The notes beneath the pieces are model-generated. The model did no database searches and was not told the origin of the DNA. It saw nothing but the letters and a program-made list of their open reading frames with translations. Below are positions 27,801-35,236 of a stretch of DNA of 64,000 nucleotides, piece by piece. The position numbers were made by a program, and so were the translations under genes. Every line of letters begins with the position of its first letter. The first letter of the stretch is position 1. Origin of the DNA: Mycobacterium europaeum (lineage in GTDB: Bacteria; Actinomycetota; Actinomycetes; Mycobacteriales; Mycobacteriaceae); the NCBI RefSeq assembly GCF_002102155.1, contig NZ_LQOU01000039.1, positions 1 to 64,000 on the forward strand, in the 5' to 3' direction.

Positions 27801-28039
27801 CCCGGGTGGATCAGCTGGGCTACGGCAGCCTTTGCCGCGGCCAGCATCGCCGGCTGATCCAGGTACGTTCGCGGTCCGGCACCGGGCAGGCCGATCGCCT
27901 CGTCGGCGGCGTGCACGTGCGGGCTCTCGGCATCGTCCTCGGCATAGACGGCCACCGTGCGCATGCCCCGTTCGGTTGCCGTGCGGATGATGCGGAGCGC
28001 GATCTCGCCGCGGTTGGCGACCAGCACGGTCGCGCTCAT
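24755..28039 (-). CDS. Single-chain multidomain acyl-CoA carboxylase (biotin carboxylase-BCCP-carboxyltransferase)
   Basis: The ATG at 28039 gives 1094 residues. Biotin carboxylase occupies about 1-450 (VLVANRGEIALRIIRT, ALAGGGGRGMR for ATP, EVNPRIQVEHTVTE). A linker/BT region follows, then the biotinyl domain with EAMKMQ, biotin Lys near 522. The carboxyltransferase halves fill 580-1094 (FVEYGALAIAAQRSR, SGRCFAGNAALAGVCD, CDTPGFMVGPDAE, ILRKGYGLGAMAMAGG). This order matches the long-chain acyl-CoA carboxylase described from M. avium subsp. paratuberculosis, which works as a hexamer without separate subunits. Start overlaps the acyl-CoA synthetase stop (ATGA), so substrate activation and carboxylation are coupled. 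The chain-length preference here is inferred. Confidence 0.92.
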   Translation of the reverse strand: MSATVLVANRGEIALRIIRTATERGMRTVAVYAEDDAESPHVHAADEAIGLPGAGPRTYLDQPAMLAAAKAAVAQLIHPGYGFLSENAEFARACAGAGCTFVGPDADALELVGNKSAARGAAVAAGVPVLPATDGPSSIADVEAFFAAQGGAIMIKALAGGGGRGMRTVRSADRIGDAYQQCAAEAQLGFGDPALFAEALLDGARHIEVQVVAAPAGHQTRALALGDRDCSIQRRYQKLVEIAPAQGLSDRLRRDLHQAAARLCARVALRGLATVEFLVTGEDFVFLEVNPRIQVEHTVTEETTGVDLVAVQLGIAAGASFYQLGLPAGIASDGTEVIGEPAAHRGIAIQARVNAETFVADLSVVPSAGTLTAFSPPSGPGIRVDTYGRAGLSVNPHYDSLLAKVVTHVHGPSTEAALRKTRTALAEFGIEGVRTNIDFLRELLSDPAVESGCVSTGFVDDKLPELAAAAAAHHHEVPVAPVELYPGEDVLRAQLAGTVVEVAPEGAEVHAGGQLVILEAMKMQHVLVAPDALRTARNLVAPGQVVGTGDPLLVFTRTGTAGGGDSATAAADLDRPRADLDEVHRRHQLTLDEGREAAVAKRHKQGRRTARENIADLIDPGSFVEYGALAIAAQRSRRSEEDLIANTPADGLVAGLAAIGADRFGRAAAEAVVVSYDYTVLAGTQGMRNHAKTDRAFDLAARKRLPVVLFAEGGGGRPGDTDVGGAAGLDVPTFRMLAALSGRVPLISIVSGRCFAGNAALAGVCDVIIATPDANIGMGGPAMIEGGGLGVYPPEAIGPIGVQRRNGVVSLVARDEAHAVALAKQYLSYFQGTVGDWAAPDPRLARHVVPQNRLRAYDVHRAIEAIVDSGSALELRPDYGVGIVTALVRVEGAPYGLIANSTHHLGGAIDAEAADKAGDFLALCESFRLPVISLCDTPGFMVGPDAETQAAVRRFGRMFVLGARLTVPVGMIILRKGYGLGAMAMAGGSFRAPQFTVAWPTGEIGGMGLEGAVRLGFSKELAAEADPAKRQELFDKLVAAAYEHGKALRAATTFELDDVIDPADSRAWIARLRESPGRPDQAWPEPQPTPGRQP

Positions 28040-29580
28040 CGCAGCGGGTCCCCCCACCGCACCTGCTCACGGAGTTTGCCTTTGAGCAGTTTGCCGCCGG
28101 CGTTGCGCGGCAGCGCACCATCGACCACGGTGACGTACTGCGGCACTTTGAAGTCGGCGAGCTGCGAGCGGCAGTGGTCGAGCACCGCCGGCACGTCGAT
28201 CTCGTCCGCGCCGCCGAAGAGCACCGCACCCACCTTCTCGCCCATGATGTCGTCGGGAACCGCGAGCACGCACGCGTCGGCGACGTGCGGCGCCGCCAGG
28301 AGCACGGCTTCCACCTCGACGCTGGAGACGTTCTCACCGCCGCGGTTGATGATGTCCTTGAGCCGGTCGACGATGTGGACCCGGCCGGCGTCGTCGACGC
28401 GCACCACGTCGCCGGTGTGCAGCCAGCCGTCCACGATGGTGGCCGCGGTGGCCTCCGGGCGGTTCCAGTAGCCGGCGGTCACGTTGGCGCCGCGCACCAC
28501 CAGCTCGCCGACTCCCGGCTCATCGCCGCCGAACGGGACCAGGCCCAGGTCGACCGACGGCACCGCGTAGCCGACCGAGTCGGCGTGCTCGACGGCGTCG
28601 CGGCTGGGCAGGACGGTCATCAGCGAGGCCGTCTCGGTCATGCCGTAGCCGTTGAACACCGTGGCCTGGGGGAAGGCGTTCTTCACCGCCCGCACCAGCG
28701 ACGGGGCGATCGGGGCGCCGCCGTACCCCACCCAGCGCACACCGGAGACGTCGGCGTCGGCGAAGCTGTTGTGCCGCAACATCAATGCGTAGATCGCCGG
28801 GACGGTGACCATGACGGAGATGCGCTCGGCGCTCAGCGTGGCGATCAGCCCCGCCAGGTCGAGGGCGGGCATGATCACCGAGGCGCCGCCGAGCCGGGTG
28901 GCCGCCAGCAGCTGCGAGTTGCACCCGGTCACGTGGAACAGTGGCACGGAGATCAGCGTGCGCATCGCTTCGCCGAGATCCCGGGGCTGGTCGAGGCAGC
29001 GAATGGCGTTCTCGGTGTTGGTGAGGAAGGCCTCGTGGGTGGTCGGCACGCCCTTGGGGTGGCCGGTGGTGCCCGAGGTGTAGAACAGCGCGGCCACGTC
29101 GGCGGGACCGAGTTGCTCGGTCACGTACGGCCGGCCGTCGGGCAACGGCGTGTCGGCGGCCAGGTCGAGCGTCGCCCCCGAGTCGGAGAGCACGAACTCG
29201 ACCTCCGGTTGCGCCGAGCGCGTATTGACCGCGACCGCGACGCCGCCGGCCATCACCGTGCCCCAGAACGCCAGCACCCAGTCGATGCCCGCGGGGTAGC
29301 GCACCGCGACGCGGTCACCCGGTCGCAGTCCGGCCGCGCGGAGCCCGCCGGCCACGCGCGCCGCCCGGTCCCACAGCTGGCGGTAGGTCAGTCGCCCGGC
29401 GCCGAGTTCGACCACCGCCTCGCCGTCCGGGCGCCGCTCGACGTGTTCGGCGAGCATGTCCAGCAGGGTGGCCGGCAGATCGTCGTAGCGCGGGATGCCG
29501 TCGGCGCCGCGAATCACGCCGGTCGTGGGGAACGGGTTGTTGTCCCGGGAAATGTCGAGGACTGCGCCCCGCTGCGTCAC
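28036..29580 (-). CDS. Acyl-CoA synthetase (FadD-type, AMP-binding)
   Basis: The 514-residue protein starts at the GTG at 29580, preceded by GGAGG 8 bases upstream. The AMP-binding P-loop YTSGTTGHPKGVPTTHEAF, GYGMTETASL, GWLHTGDVVRVDDAGRVHIVDRLKDIINRGGENVSS and the C-terminal catalytic Lys in LPRNAGGKLLKGKL are all present. It activates a carboxylic acid to the CoA thioester through an acyl-adenylate. Overlap with the single-chain carboxylase gene suggests it supplies that enzyme's substrate. The substrate is not readable from sequence. Confidence 0.93.
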   Translation of the reverse strand: MTQRGAVLDISRDNNPFPTTGVIRGADGIPRYDDLPATLLDMLAEHVERRPDGEAVVELGAGRLTYRQLWDRAARVAGGLRAAGLRPGDRVAVRYPAGIDWVLAFWGTVMAGGVAVAVNTRSAQPEVEFVLSDSGATLDLAADTPLPDGRPYVTEQLGPADVAALFYTSGTTGHPKGVPTTHEAFLTNTENAIRCLDQPRDLGEAMRTLISVPLFHVTGCNSQLLAATRLGGASVIMPALDLAGLIATLSAERISVMVTVPAIYALMLRHNSFADADVSGVRWVGYGGAPIAPSLVRAVKNAFPQATVFNGYGMTETASLMTVLPSRDAVEHADSVGYAVPSVDLGLVPFGGDEPGVGELVVRGANVTAGYWNRPEATAATIVDGWLHTGDVVRVDDAGRVHIVDRLKDIINRGGENVSSVEVEAVLLAAPHVADACVLAVPDDIMGEKVGAVLFGGADEIDVPAVLDHCRSQLADFKVPQYVTVVDGALPRNAGGKLLKGKLREQVRWGDPLR

Positions 29581-29668
29581 GTCTCGACCTCCGTCACAAA
29601 GAACAGTCACGTTCCGCTGCGAGCGTAGTAGGCGGTCCGTCCCCAGGGCCCGAAACGGGGCGACCGGA

Positions 29669-29872
29669 TCAGCGCGGTGGTCCCGGCGGCCACCCGGAAA
29701 GACCGTCCGCGATCCCGCGGTCGATGTCGTGTTGTTGAACCGGGCCGCCGCCTGAAGGCCTGTCCGCGCAGGCGCAGCCCAGGGTGCCGAAGACGCTGGG
29801 GTCGGCGCGGACCGGCGCCCCGCCACCGCAGCTCAGCGCCAGAGCGGCGGCGAGCAGTATCTCGACGATCAC
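29669..29872 (-). CDS. Small exported protein of unknown function
   Basis: The GTG at 29872 follows GGAGGAG 6-8 bases upstream and gives 67 residues. The N-terminus VIVEILLAAALALSC is a short signal peptide with GGGAPVRA/DPSVFG as a probable cleavage site; a Cys after ALALS could alternatively act as a lipobox. The mature part has CACADRP and HDIDRGIADGLSG. No family recognised; short DPS-starting exported peptides are common in mycobacteria. The gene is 88 bases upstream of the acyl-CoA synthetase start. Confidence 0.5.
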   Translation of the reverse strand: MIVEILLAAALALSCGGGAPVRADPSVFGTLGCACADRPSGGGPVQQHDIDRGIADGLSGWPPGPPR

Positions 29873-29933
29873 CTGACGACTCCTCCTCACCCGGCGGCTG
29901 CCCGCCCCATACATAAGCGGACGGCGACGCGCA

Positions 29934-30227
29934 CTACCGGGTTCCACTGACCAGATCGGGTGTGCGGTCGACAGCGGCCTCGGCCGCCTCTGACCGCAAG
30001 AGCATCCCGTCGAGCGCCAAGAACGTCAGGACGGCCCCGGAGCCCGCCATCATCGGCGGCAGCACCAGCAGACACAGCTCCGACAAGCCCAATCCGGTCA
30101 GCCGAACTCCCGCCGACAAGACGGCCGCGTTGAAGGCGAGCGTCTCGGCCACGTGGAGCACGGACCTCGCCAGATACCGGCCGCCCGCGGCGCGGATACT
30201 GGCCGGAGAAGCGGTGGTCGTCTTCAT
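29934..30227 (-). CDS. Small membrane protein of unknown function
   Basis: The 97-residue protein has two hydrophobic segments, around ETLAFNAAVLSAGV and ELCLLVLPPMMAGSGAVLTFLAL, between a basic N-terminus (MKTTTASPASIRAAGGRYLAR) and a charged C-terminus. It could form a hairpin in the membrane. It is divergent from the response-regulator gene across 145 bases and 61 bases upstream of the small exported gene in the same direction. No family recognised. Coding potential is supported by length, composition and tight packing only. Confidence 0.5.
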   Translation of the reverse strand: MKTTTASPASIRAAGGRYLARSVLHVAETLAFNAAVLSAGVRLTGLGLSELCLLVLPPMMAGSGAVLTFLALDGMLLRSEAAEAAVDRTPDLVSGTR

Positions 30228-30372
30228 GACCCCAGGCTCACGCGCCGCCGGGTCGGTGTCGTCGGTGCTGACACCCGTCTTGCGGGACGGCCAGCCTGAC
30301 CGCGGCCGTACCCGCTGGCTGCAATTACGCTCAGCACAGCCGGTGCGGATCAGACGAGAGGACCGGGATCAG

Positions 30373-31038
30373 GTGGAGTCGGACAAGCCGGGCGTGCGCG
30401 TCGTCCTCGCCGACGACGACGTGCTGTTGCGGGAGGGGCTGGCCAGCCTGCTGACGCGGTCGGGCTACCGCGTCGTGGGCCAGGCCGGTGACGCCGCGAG
30501 CCTTCTCGAGCTGGTCCGCCGGGAAAAGCCGGACCTGGCGATCGTCGACATCCGGATGCCGCCGACGGGCACCACCGAAGGACTCGACGCCGCGATGACC
30601 ATCCGCGACGAGCTGCCGGCCGCCGGACTGGTGATCTTGTCCGCCCACGTGGACGTCGAGCCCGCGACGCGACTCCTGGCCAGCGGCCGCGGCGTCGGCT
30701 ACCTGCTGAAGACGCGGGTCACCGATGTCGACGACTTCCTGGACACGCTGCGCCGGATCGCCGACGGCGGGTGTGTGGTCGATCCCGCGCTGGTCCAGGA
30801 GTTGGTCGAATCGCGCACGCGCAACGATCCGCTGGCCGTGCTGAGCCCACGGGAGTTGGAAGTCCTTGCCCTGATGGCGGAAGGGCGCTCCAACGCCGGC
30901 ATCGCCCGCCGCCTGTGGGTTACCGAGGGCACCGTCGAAAAGCACGTCCGCAGCATCATGACCAAGCTGGAGCTGCGCGAGACCCCGGACGATCACCGGC
31001 GGGTTCGTGCCGTCGTCACCTTCCTGAAGGCCCGCTGA
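30373..31038 (+). CDS. NarL/LuxR-type response regulator
   Basis: The GTG at 30373 (VESDKPGVRVVLADDD) gives 221 residues. The receiver domain has the acidic pair in VLADDD, the phosphorylatable Asp in AIVDIRMPP (about residue 63), Ser in LILSAH and Lys in GYLLKTR. The output domain is a LuxR helix-turn-helix, LSPRELEVLALMAEGRSNAGIARRLWVTEGTVEKHV. It is coupled to the histidine kinase gene 3 bases downstream, so the two form a cognate pair. The target genes are unknown. Its closest neighbours are small exported and lipid genes. Confidence 0.88.
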   Translation: MESDKPGVRVVLADDDVLLREGLASLLTRSGYRVVGQAGDAASLLELVRREKPDLAIVDIRMPPTGTTEGLDAAMTIRDELPAAGLVILSAHVDVEPATRLLASGRGVGYLLKTRVTDVDDFLDTLRRIADGGCVVDPALVQELVESRTRNDPLAVLSPRELEVLALMAEGRSNAGIARRLWVTEGTVEKHVRSIMTKLELRETPDDHRRVRAVVTFLKAR

Positions 31039-31041
31039 CCG

Positions 31042-32598
31042 GTGCCGAAAGCCAAGTCGGAGAACCTGTCCCGCCTCGGCTCGAGGTCGCTGTCGCGGAA
31101 CCCGCTACCCACGCCGCTGGGCGTCGCGGTCGCCGCCGCCTGCATTGCGGTGGAAACCTCCGTGATGCTGCTGCTGAAGACACTCGCCGAAGAAAACGCC
31201 TTCGGCGTCCTCTACCTGATCGGCGTCCTGATCGTCGCTACCGGCTGGGGCGCCGGACTGGCCGCCGCCACCGCGGCCCTCAGCGCGCTCGCTTTCGTCT
31301 ACTTTCGCAACTGGCCGGACAGCACGATGGTGCCGACCCAGCCCCAGGACTGGACGGCGTTGCTGGTCTTCGTGGTCGTCGGCCTGGCGGCAAACGCCTT
31401 GGCGCGCACCGCACGAGCGCACGCCGCAGACGCCGAACAGCGGCGGCGAGACGCCGAGGCGAGCCGCGACGAGCTCGGTGCGCTGGCCGACCGACAAGCC
31501 GCGCTGCGCCGGGTCGCGACCCTGGTCGCGCGCGGCGTTCGGCCATCGGACGTCTTCCCGGCCGTCGCCAACGAGCTGGCCAGGTCGCTCGGCGTTGCCA
31601 ATGCCGCACTCTGGCGCTACGAGAGCGACGGCACCGCAACGCTTGTCGCGGGCCGCGACGACCCGGTTCAGGTGGCGCGGATGCCCGTCGGTAGCCGCTG
31701 GTCGTTGGACGGGCAGAACATCGGCGCGATGGTGGCCGATTCCGGTCAACCCGCTCGAATGGACAGTCACGACACGGCGGTTGGTGACGTGGCTGCGCTG
31801 ATTCGCCGCCTCGGATTGCGCAGCGGCGTGGGGGCGCCCATCGTGGTCGAGGGCAGGCTGTGGGGTGTCGCCGTCGTCGGCTCCTCCGCGGAGCCGCTGC
31901 CGCCGGACACCGAACAGCGGATCGGCGAGTTCACCGAACTCGTTGCCGTCGCCGTTGCCAATGCCGAAGCCCACGCGGCGCTCACGGCGTCCCGAGCACG
32001 GATCGTCACGGCCGCCGACGACGCCCGCCGCCGCCTGGAGCGTGATCTGCACGATGGGGCGCAGCAGCGTCTGGTATCGCTTGCCCTGCAACTGCGCTCG
32101 ATCGAGGCCGGGGTTCCGCCCGAACTGGGTCCGCTGAAGGACGAAATCTCGGCCGTCGTGACGGGTTTGAACGCGGCATCTGCCGATCTCCAGGAGCTCG
32201 CCCGGGGGATCCATCCGGCGATCCTGTCCAGAGGCGGGCTCGGACCGGCGCTCGAGGCGCTCGCCCGCCGCTGCCCCGTACCGGTCACCGTGCGCCTGGC
32301 CCTGGACGAACAGATTCCCGAGTCTGCCGAGGTCGCGGTGTATTACGTTGTGGCGGAGGCACTTACCAACGCCGCCCGGCATGCGCACGCCTCACTCGTC
32401 GACGTCGACGCCCGAACCGACGAGTCGCAACTGACGGTCGCCATCCGCGACGACGGAGTCGGCGGCGCCGACAGCCGCAACGGATCCGGGCTCGTCGGAT
32501 TGACAGACCGGGTCGAAGCGCTTGGCGGTCACCTCGACATCGCCAGCCCGCCCGGTGGCGGGACCGCGCTGCGGGTGGCGATCCCCACCCGCGCCTGA
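31042..32598 (+). CDS. Membrane sensor histidine kinase with DUF4118-like and GAF domains
   Basis: The 518-residue protein starts with a GTG at 31042. Three to four membrane helices (residues 25-130; LGVAVAAACIAVETSVMLLLK, VLYLIGVLIVATGWGAGLAAA, LLVFVVVGLAANALA) resemble the KdpD/DUF4118 sensor, followed by a coiled stretch. A GAF domain occupies about 155-310. The HisKA_3 dimerisation motif ERDLHDGAQQRLV holds the phosphoryl His near residue 337, and the HATPase domain has EALTNAARHA and DDGVGG. It is therefore a NarX/DesK-type kinase that phosphorylates the adjacent regulator. The ligand of the GAF domain is unknown; no haem-iron ligand can be claimed. Confidence 0.88.
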   Translation: MPKAKSENLSRLGSRSLSRNPLPTPLGVAVAAACIAVETSVMLLLKTLAEENAFGVLYLIGVLIVATGWGAGLAAATAALSALAFVYFRNWPDSTMVPTQPQDWTALLVFVVVGLAANALARTARAHAADAEQRRRDAEASRDELGALADRQAALRRVATLVARGVRPSDVFPAVANELARSLGVANAALWRYESDGTATLVAGRDDPVQVARMPVGSRWSLDGQNIGAMVADSGQPARMDSHDTAVGDVAALIRRLGLRSGVGAPIVVEGRLWGVAVVGSSAEPLPPDTEQRIGEFTELVAVAVANAEAHAALTASRARIVTAADDARRRLERDLHDGAQQRLVSLALQLRSIEAGVPPELGPLKDEISAVVTGLNAASADLQELARGIHPAILSRGGLGPALEALARRCPVPVTVRLALDEQIPESAEVAVYYVVAEALTNAARHAHASLVDVDARTDESQLTVAIRDDGVGGADSRNGSGLVGLTDRVEALGGHLDIASPPGGGTALRVAIPTRA

Positions 32599-32642
32599 CG
32601 CCCGCGCAGGTTTCACCGTCGGAGTGTCCTATCGTCATAGCG

Positions 32643-33473
32643 GTGACGAATGATTCCGCCGTTACGCCCGAGGCATTCTTCACCGTCGACGGCGACTCGT
32701 ATGTCCCGGGCGCGATGACCCGGGGGCCGTGGGGCGCCGCGATGGGGGGCCAGATCGTCGGCGGCCTGTTGGGTTGGGGCATAGAACGATCCGGCATCGA
32801 GCCCGACTTCCAGCCGGCCCGCCTCACGGTCGACCTGCTCCGTCCGGCGTTGCTCGAACCCGTGCAGATCCGGACCTCGGTGCAGCGGGAAGGCCGGCGG
32901 ATCAAGCTGGTCGACGGCGCCCTGGTGCAGAACGGAAACACCGTCGCGCGGGCCAGCGCGCTGTTCCTGCGGCGCGGGGAACATCCCGACGGTGCGGTGT
33001 GGTCGGCACCCCTGACGATGCCGCCGCTGCCGGCCGACTCCGAGGGTTTCCCGGCCGAGATGCCGTTTCTGATCTGGGGTTACGGGGCCACCGCGGCGGG
33101 AAGTCCGGGCATCGCGGCCGGCGAGTGGGAACAGTCGCATTCCCAGAAGTTCGCCTGGACGCGGCTGTTTCGCCCGATGGTGCAGGGCCACCCACTGACC
33201 CCGTTCACCCGCCTGGCCTTCGTCGGTGACGTCACCAGTTCGCTGACCCATTGGGGCACCGGCGGATTGCGCTACATCAACGCCGACTACACGGTCACCG
33301 CCAGCCGCCTGCCCGACGGTGAGTACCTGGGCCTGGCCGCGCAAAGCCATTACGGCACGGCCGGGGTGGCCACCGGCGCCGCCACCTTGTTCGACCGGCA
33401 CGGCCCGATCGGCACCAGCTCGGCACTGGCCCTGGCCCAGCCGGCCGAGGCGTTCCGGCCGGAATTCTCCTAG
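32643..33473 (+). CDS. Acyl-CoA thioesterase-like double-hotdog protein
   Basis: The 276-residue protein has the TesB-like layout of two hotdog repeats: MTRGPWGAAMGGQIVGGLLGWGIE in the first, and FTRLAFVGDVTSSLTHWGTGGLRYINADYTVT plus GLAAQSHYGTAGVATGAATLFDRHGPIGTS in the second. Members hydrolyse acyl-CoA to free acid and CoA. The start is a GTG at 32643. It is 44 bases downstream of the histidine kinase. It shares a CTAG stop with the convergent flavodoxin-like gene. The substrate is unknown. Confidence 0.8.
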   Translation: MTNDSAVTPEAFFTVDGDSYVPGAMTRGPWGAAMGGQIVGGLLGWGIERSGIEPDFQPARLTVDLLRPALLEPVQIRTSVQREGRRIKLVDGALVQNGNTVARASALFLRRGEHPDGAVWSAPLTMPPLPADSEGFPAEMPFLIWGYGATAAGSPGIAAGEWEQSHSQKFAWTRLFRPMVQGHPLTPFTRLAFVGDVTSSLTHWGTGGLRYINADYTVTASRLPDGEYLGLAAQSHYGTAGVATGAATLFDRHGPIGTSSALALAQPAEAFRPEFS

Positions 33474-33925
33474 TCCATCAGCTGGGCGGCAACCGTCGCG
33501 CCGAGTTCCCAGCAGGCCTGCAGGTCGCCCTTGTCCGGCTTGCCCGAAACCACCACGGTCTCCGCGGCTTTCGTCCAGCCCAGGCCGGTGGTGATCGACA
33601 TGACGCCGCGCTCGGCGCCCTCGGTGCCCTCGTTGCCGTGCAGGTAAAGGCCGAACGGGCGCCCGCGCGTCGAGTCGAGCAGCTGGTAGTAGGCGCAGTC
33701 GAACGCGTGCTTGAGCGCCCCGCTCATGTAGCCCAGGTTGGCGGGGCTGCCCAGCAGATAGCCGTCGGCGCTCAGCATCTCGGCCGGCGACACGGTCAGC
33801 GCGGGTCGCCGGATGACCTCGACACCCTCGATCTCCGGATCGGTGGCTCCGGAGACGACCGCCTCGAACATCTCGTGGCAGTGCGGGGACGGTGTGTGGT
33901 GGACGATCAGCAGCGTCTTGCTCAT
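33470..33925 (-). CDS. Flavodoxin-fold NADPH-dependent FMN reductase-like protein (Rv2771c-like)
   Basis: The 151-residue protein starts MSKTLLIVHHTPSPHCHEMFE and has GYLLGSPANLGYMSGALKHAFD, the FMN/Trp-type motif of flavodoxin-like NAD(P)H reductases, and PFGLYLHGNEGTEGAERGV. Such proteins carry FMN and shuttle electrons. It starts at 33925 with an ATGA overlap to the upstream membrane protein gene (stop at 33922). The stop overlaps the convergent thioesterase stop by 4 bases, CTAG serving both strands. Confidence 0.82.
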   Translation of the reverse strand: MSKTLLIVHHTPSPHCHEMFEAVVSGATDPEIEGVEVIRRPALTVSPAEMLSADGYLLGSPANLGYMSGALKHAFDCAYYQLLDSTRGRPFGLYLHGNEGTEGAERGVMSITTGLGWTKAAETVVVSGKPDKGDLQACWELGATVAAQLMD

Positions 33926-34377
33926 GGGCGGCCCTGCAATTCGAGCGCCGTCTTCATCGCTGCCCGCGCCCGGCGGCGATCCCCCGCGTAGTCGTACGCG
34001 CGGGCGAGCCGGTACCAGCGCCGCCAATCATCGGGGTGGTCTTCGACTTCGGTGCGCACCTCGGCGAACAGTGCGTCGGCGGCGTCCCGCTCGATGCGGC
34101 CCGAGGCCCGCCGTGGCAGCGCGCTGGTGTCGAGCTCCATGCCGTCGGCCGCGATCAGGTGGGCCAGCTTCTGGTGGGCGAACCCGTTGCGCAGGGTCGC
34201 GATCATCGCCCACAGCCCGATCACGGGCATGATCAACACCGCCAGGCCCAGCCCCACGGCGGCCGCCCGGCCCGAGGCGATCAGCGCGACGGCCATCCGC
34301 CCCAGCAACACGAAGTACGCCAGCATCGCGACGCACATGAACGCGATGAGCAACTGGGTGCGCAGTGCGGCGCTCAT
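33922..34377 (-). CDS. Conserved membrane protein with C-terminal tetratricopeptide-like segment (Rv2772c-like)
   Basis: The 151-residue protein has two N-terminal membrane helices (about 8-30 and 38-62), an amphipathic linker, and a C-terminal stretch VEDHPDDWRRWYRLARAYDYAGDRRRARAAMKTALEL that reads as one TPR motif. This suggests a membrane-anchored scaffold whose soluble part faces the cytoplasm. It lies between dapB (stop at 34385, 7 bases upstream) and the flavodoxin-like gene (ATGA overlap), in the order known from M. tuberculosis. No enzymatic motif is visible. Confidence 0.78.
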   Translation of the reverse strand: MSAALRTQLLIAFMCVAMLAYFVLLGRMAVALIASGRAAAVGLGLAVLIMPVIGLWAMIATLRNGFAHQKLAHLIAADGMELDTSALPRRASGRIERDAADALFAEVRTEVEDHPDDWRRWYRLARAYDYAGDRRRARAAMKTALELQGRP

Positions 34378-34384
34378 CGCCGGT

Positions 34385-35122
34385 TCACTGCAGGTCGAGC
34401 AGGGGCTCGAGCCCCACGGTCAGGCCGGGCCGTTCCTTGACGCGCCGCACCGCCAGCAGCACGCCCGGCACGAACGAGGTGCGGTCCAGGCTGTCGTGAC
34501 GGATGGTGAGCGTCTCCCCCTCGGTGCCGAACAGGATCTCCTGGTGGGCGACCAGCCCGGCCAGCCGCACCGAGTGCACCGGGATGCCGTCGACGTCGGC
34601 GCCGCGCGCGCCGGGCAGGCTGGTGCTGGTGGCATCGGGGTTGGGCGGCAGGCCTTTTCGCGCTTCGGCGATCAGCTTCGCGGTGCGCGCGGCGGTACCG
34701 GACGGGGCGTCGGCCTTGTGCGGGTGGTGTAGCTCGATCACCTCCACCGACTCGAAGAAACGCGCCGCCTGCTTGGCGAAATGCATCGACAGCACCGCGC
34801 CGATCGCGAAGTTGGGCGCGATCAGCACCGAGGTGTCGGGCTTTTTGTTGAGCCACGCCTCGACCTGCTGCATGCGCTCGGCGGTGAAGCCGGTGGTGCC
34901 GACGACGGCGTGAATCCCGTTGCCGATCAGGAACTCCAGGTTGCCCATCACCACGTCGGGATGGGTGAAGTCGATGACCACCTCGGTGTCCGAGTCGGTG
35001 AACAGGCTCAGCGGGTCGCCGGCGTCCACCTCCGCGGACAGCGTCAAGTCGTCGGCGGCCTGCACGCCGGCCACCATCGCCGAACCGACCTTGCCTTTGG
35101 CTCCCAAGACGCCTACCCGCAT
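34385..35122 (-). CDS. dapB: 4-hydroxy-tetrahydrodipicolinate reductase
   Basis: The 245-residue protein starts MRVGVLGAKGKVGSAM with the NAD(P)H loop, VVIDFTHPDVVM, GTTGF and the catalytic/substrate motif ELHHPHKADAPSGTA. It reduces the DapA product on the way to diaminopimelate and lysine. The length equals that recalled for M. tuberculosis. It is first in an operon with the Rv2772c-like and Rv2771c-like genes. Upstream open frame to 35173 is not conserved. Confidence 0.96.
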   Translation of the reverse strand: MRVGVLGAKGKVGSAMVAGVQAADDLTLSAEVDAGDPLSLFTDSDTEVVIDFTHPDVVMGNLEFLIGNGIHAVVGTTGFTAERMQQVEAWLNKKPDTSVLIAPNFAIGAVLSMHFAKQAARFFESVEVIELHHPHKADAPSGTAARTAKLIAEARKGLPPNPDATSTSLPGARGADVDGIPVHSVRLAGLVAHQEILFGTEGETLTIRHDSLDRTSFVPGVLLAVRRVKERPGLTVGLEPLLDLQ

Positions 35123-35147
35123 GAGGTTCACCCTAGACCGGGCCGAT

Positions 35148-35174
35148 TCATCCACAGTCGGGTGTTTATCCACA
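35148..35174. promoter_or_regulatory. Two DnaA-box-like sequences between dapB and the 13E12 gene
   Basis: TTATCCACA (35166-35174) is an exact DnaA box and TCATCCACA (35148-35156) is a one-mismatch copy in the same orientation, 18 bases apart. They lie in the 104-base divergent gap next to an SOS-regulated repeat-family gene. They could bind DnaA and affect local transcription. Two 9-mers are weak evidence on their own. Confidence 0.4.
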
Positions 35175-35220
35175 GCGGTCGCTTTCTCGGTGGTGCTCGG
35201 CGGAGGCTCCCCGATAGTGT

Positions 35221-35236
35221 TCGAACATGGGTTCGA
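35221..35236. promoter_or_regulatory. LexA (SOS) box overlapping the start codon of the 13E12-family gene
   Basis: TCGAACATGGGTTCGA is a perfect match to the mycobacterial SOS box TCGAAC-N4-GTTCGA. The ATG of the next gene is inside the N4 spacer (35227-35229), so a bound LexA would block the start region. REP13E12 members in M. tuberculosis are known to carry such boxes and to be damage-induced. Confidence 0.85.
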
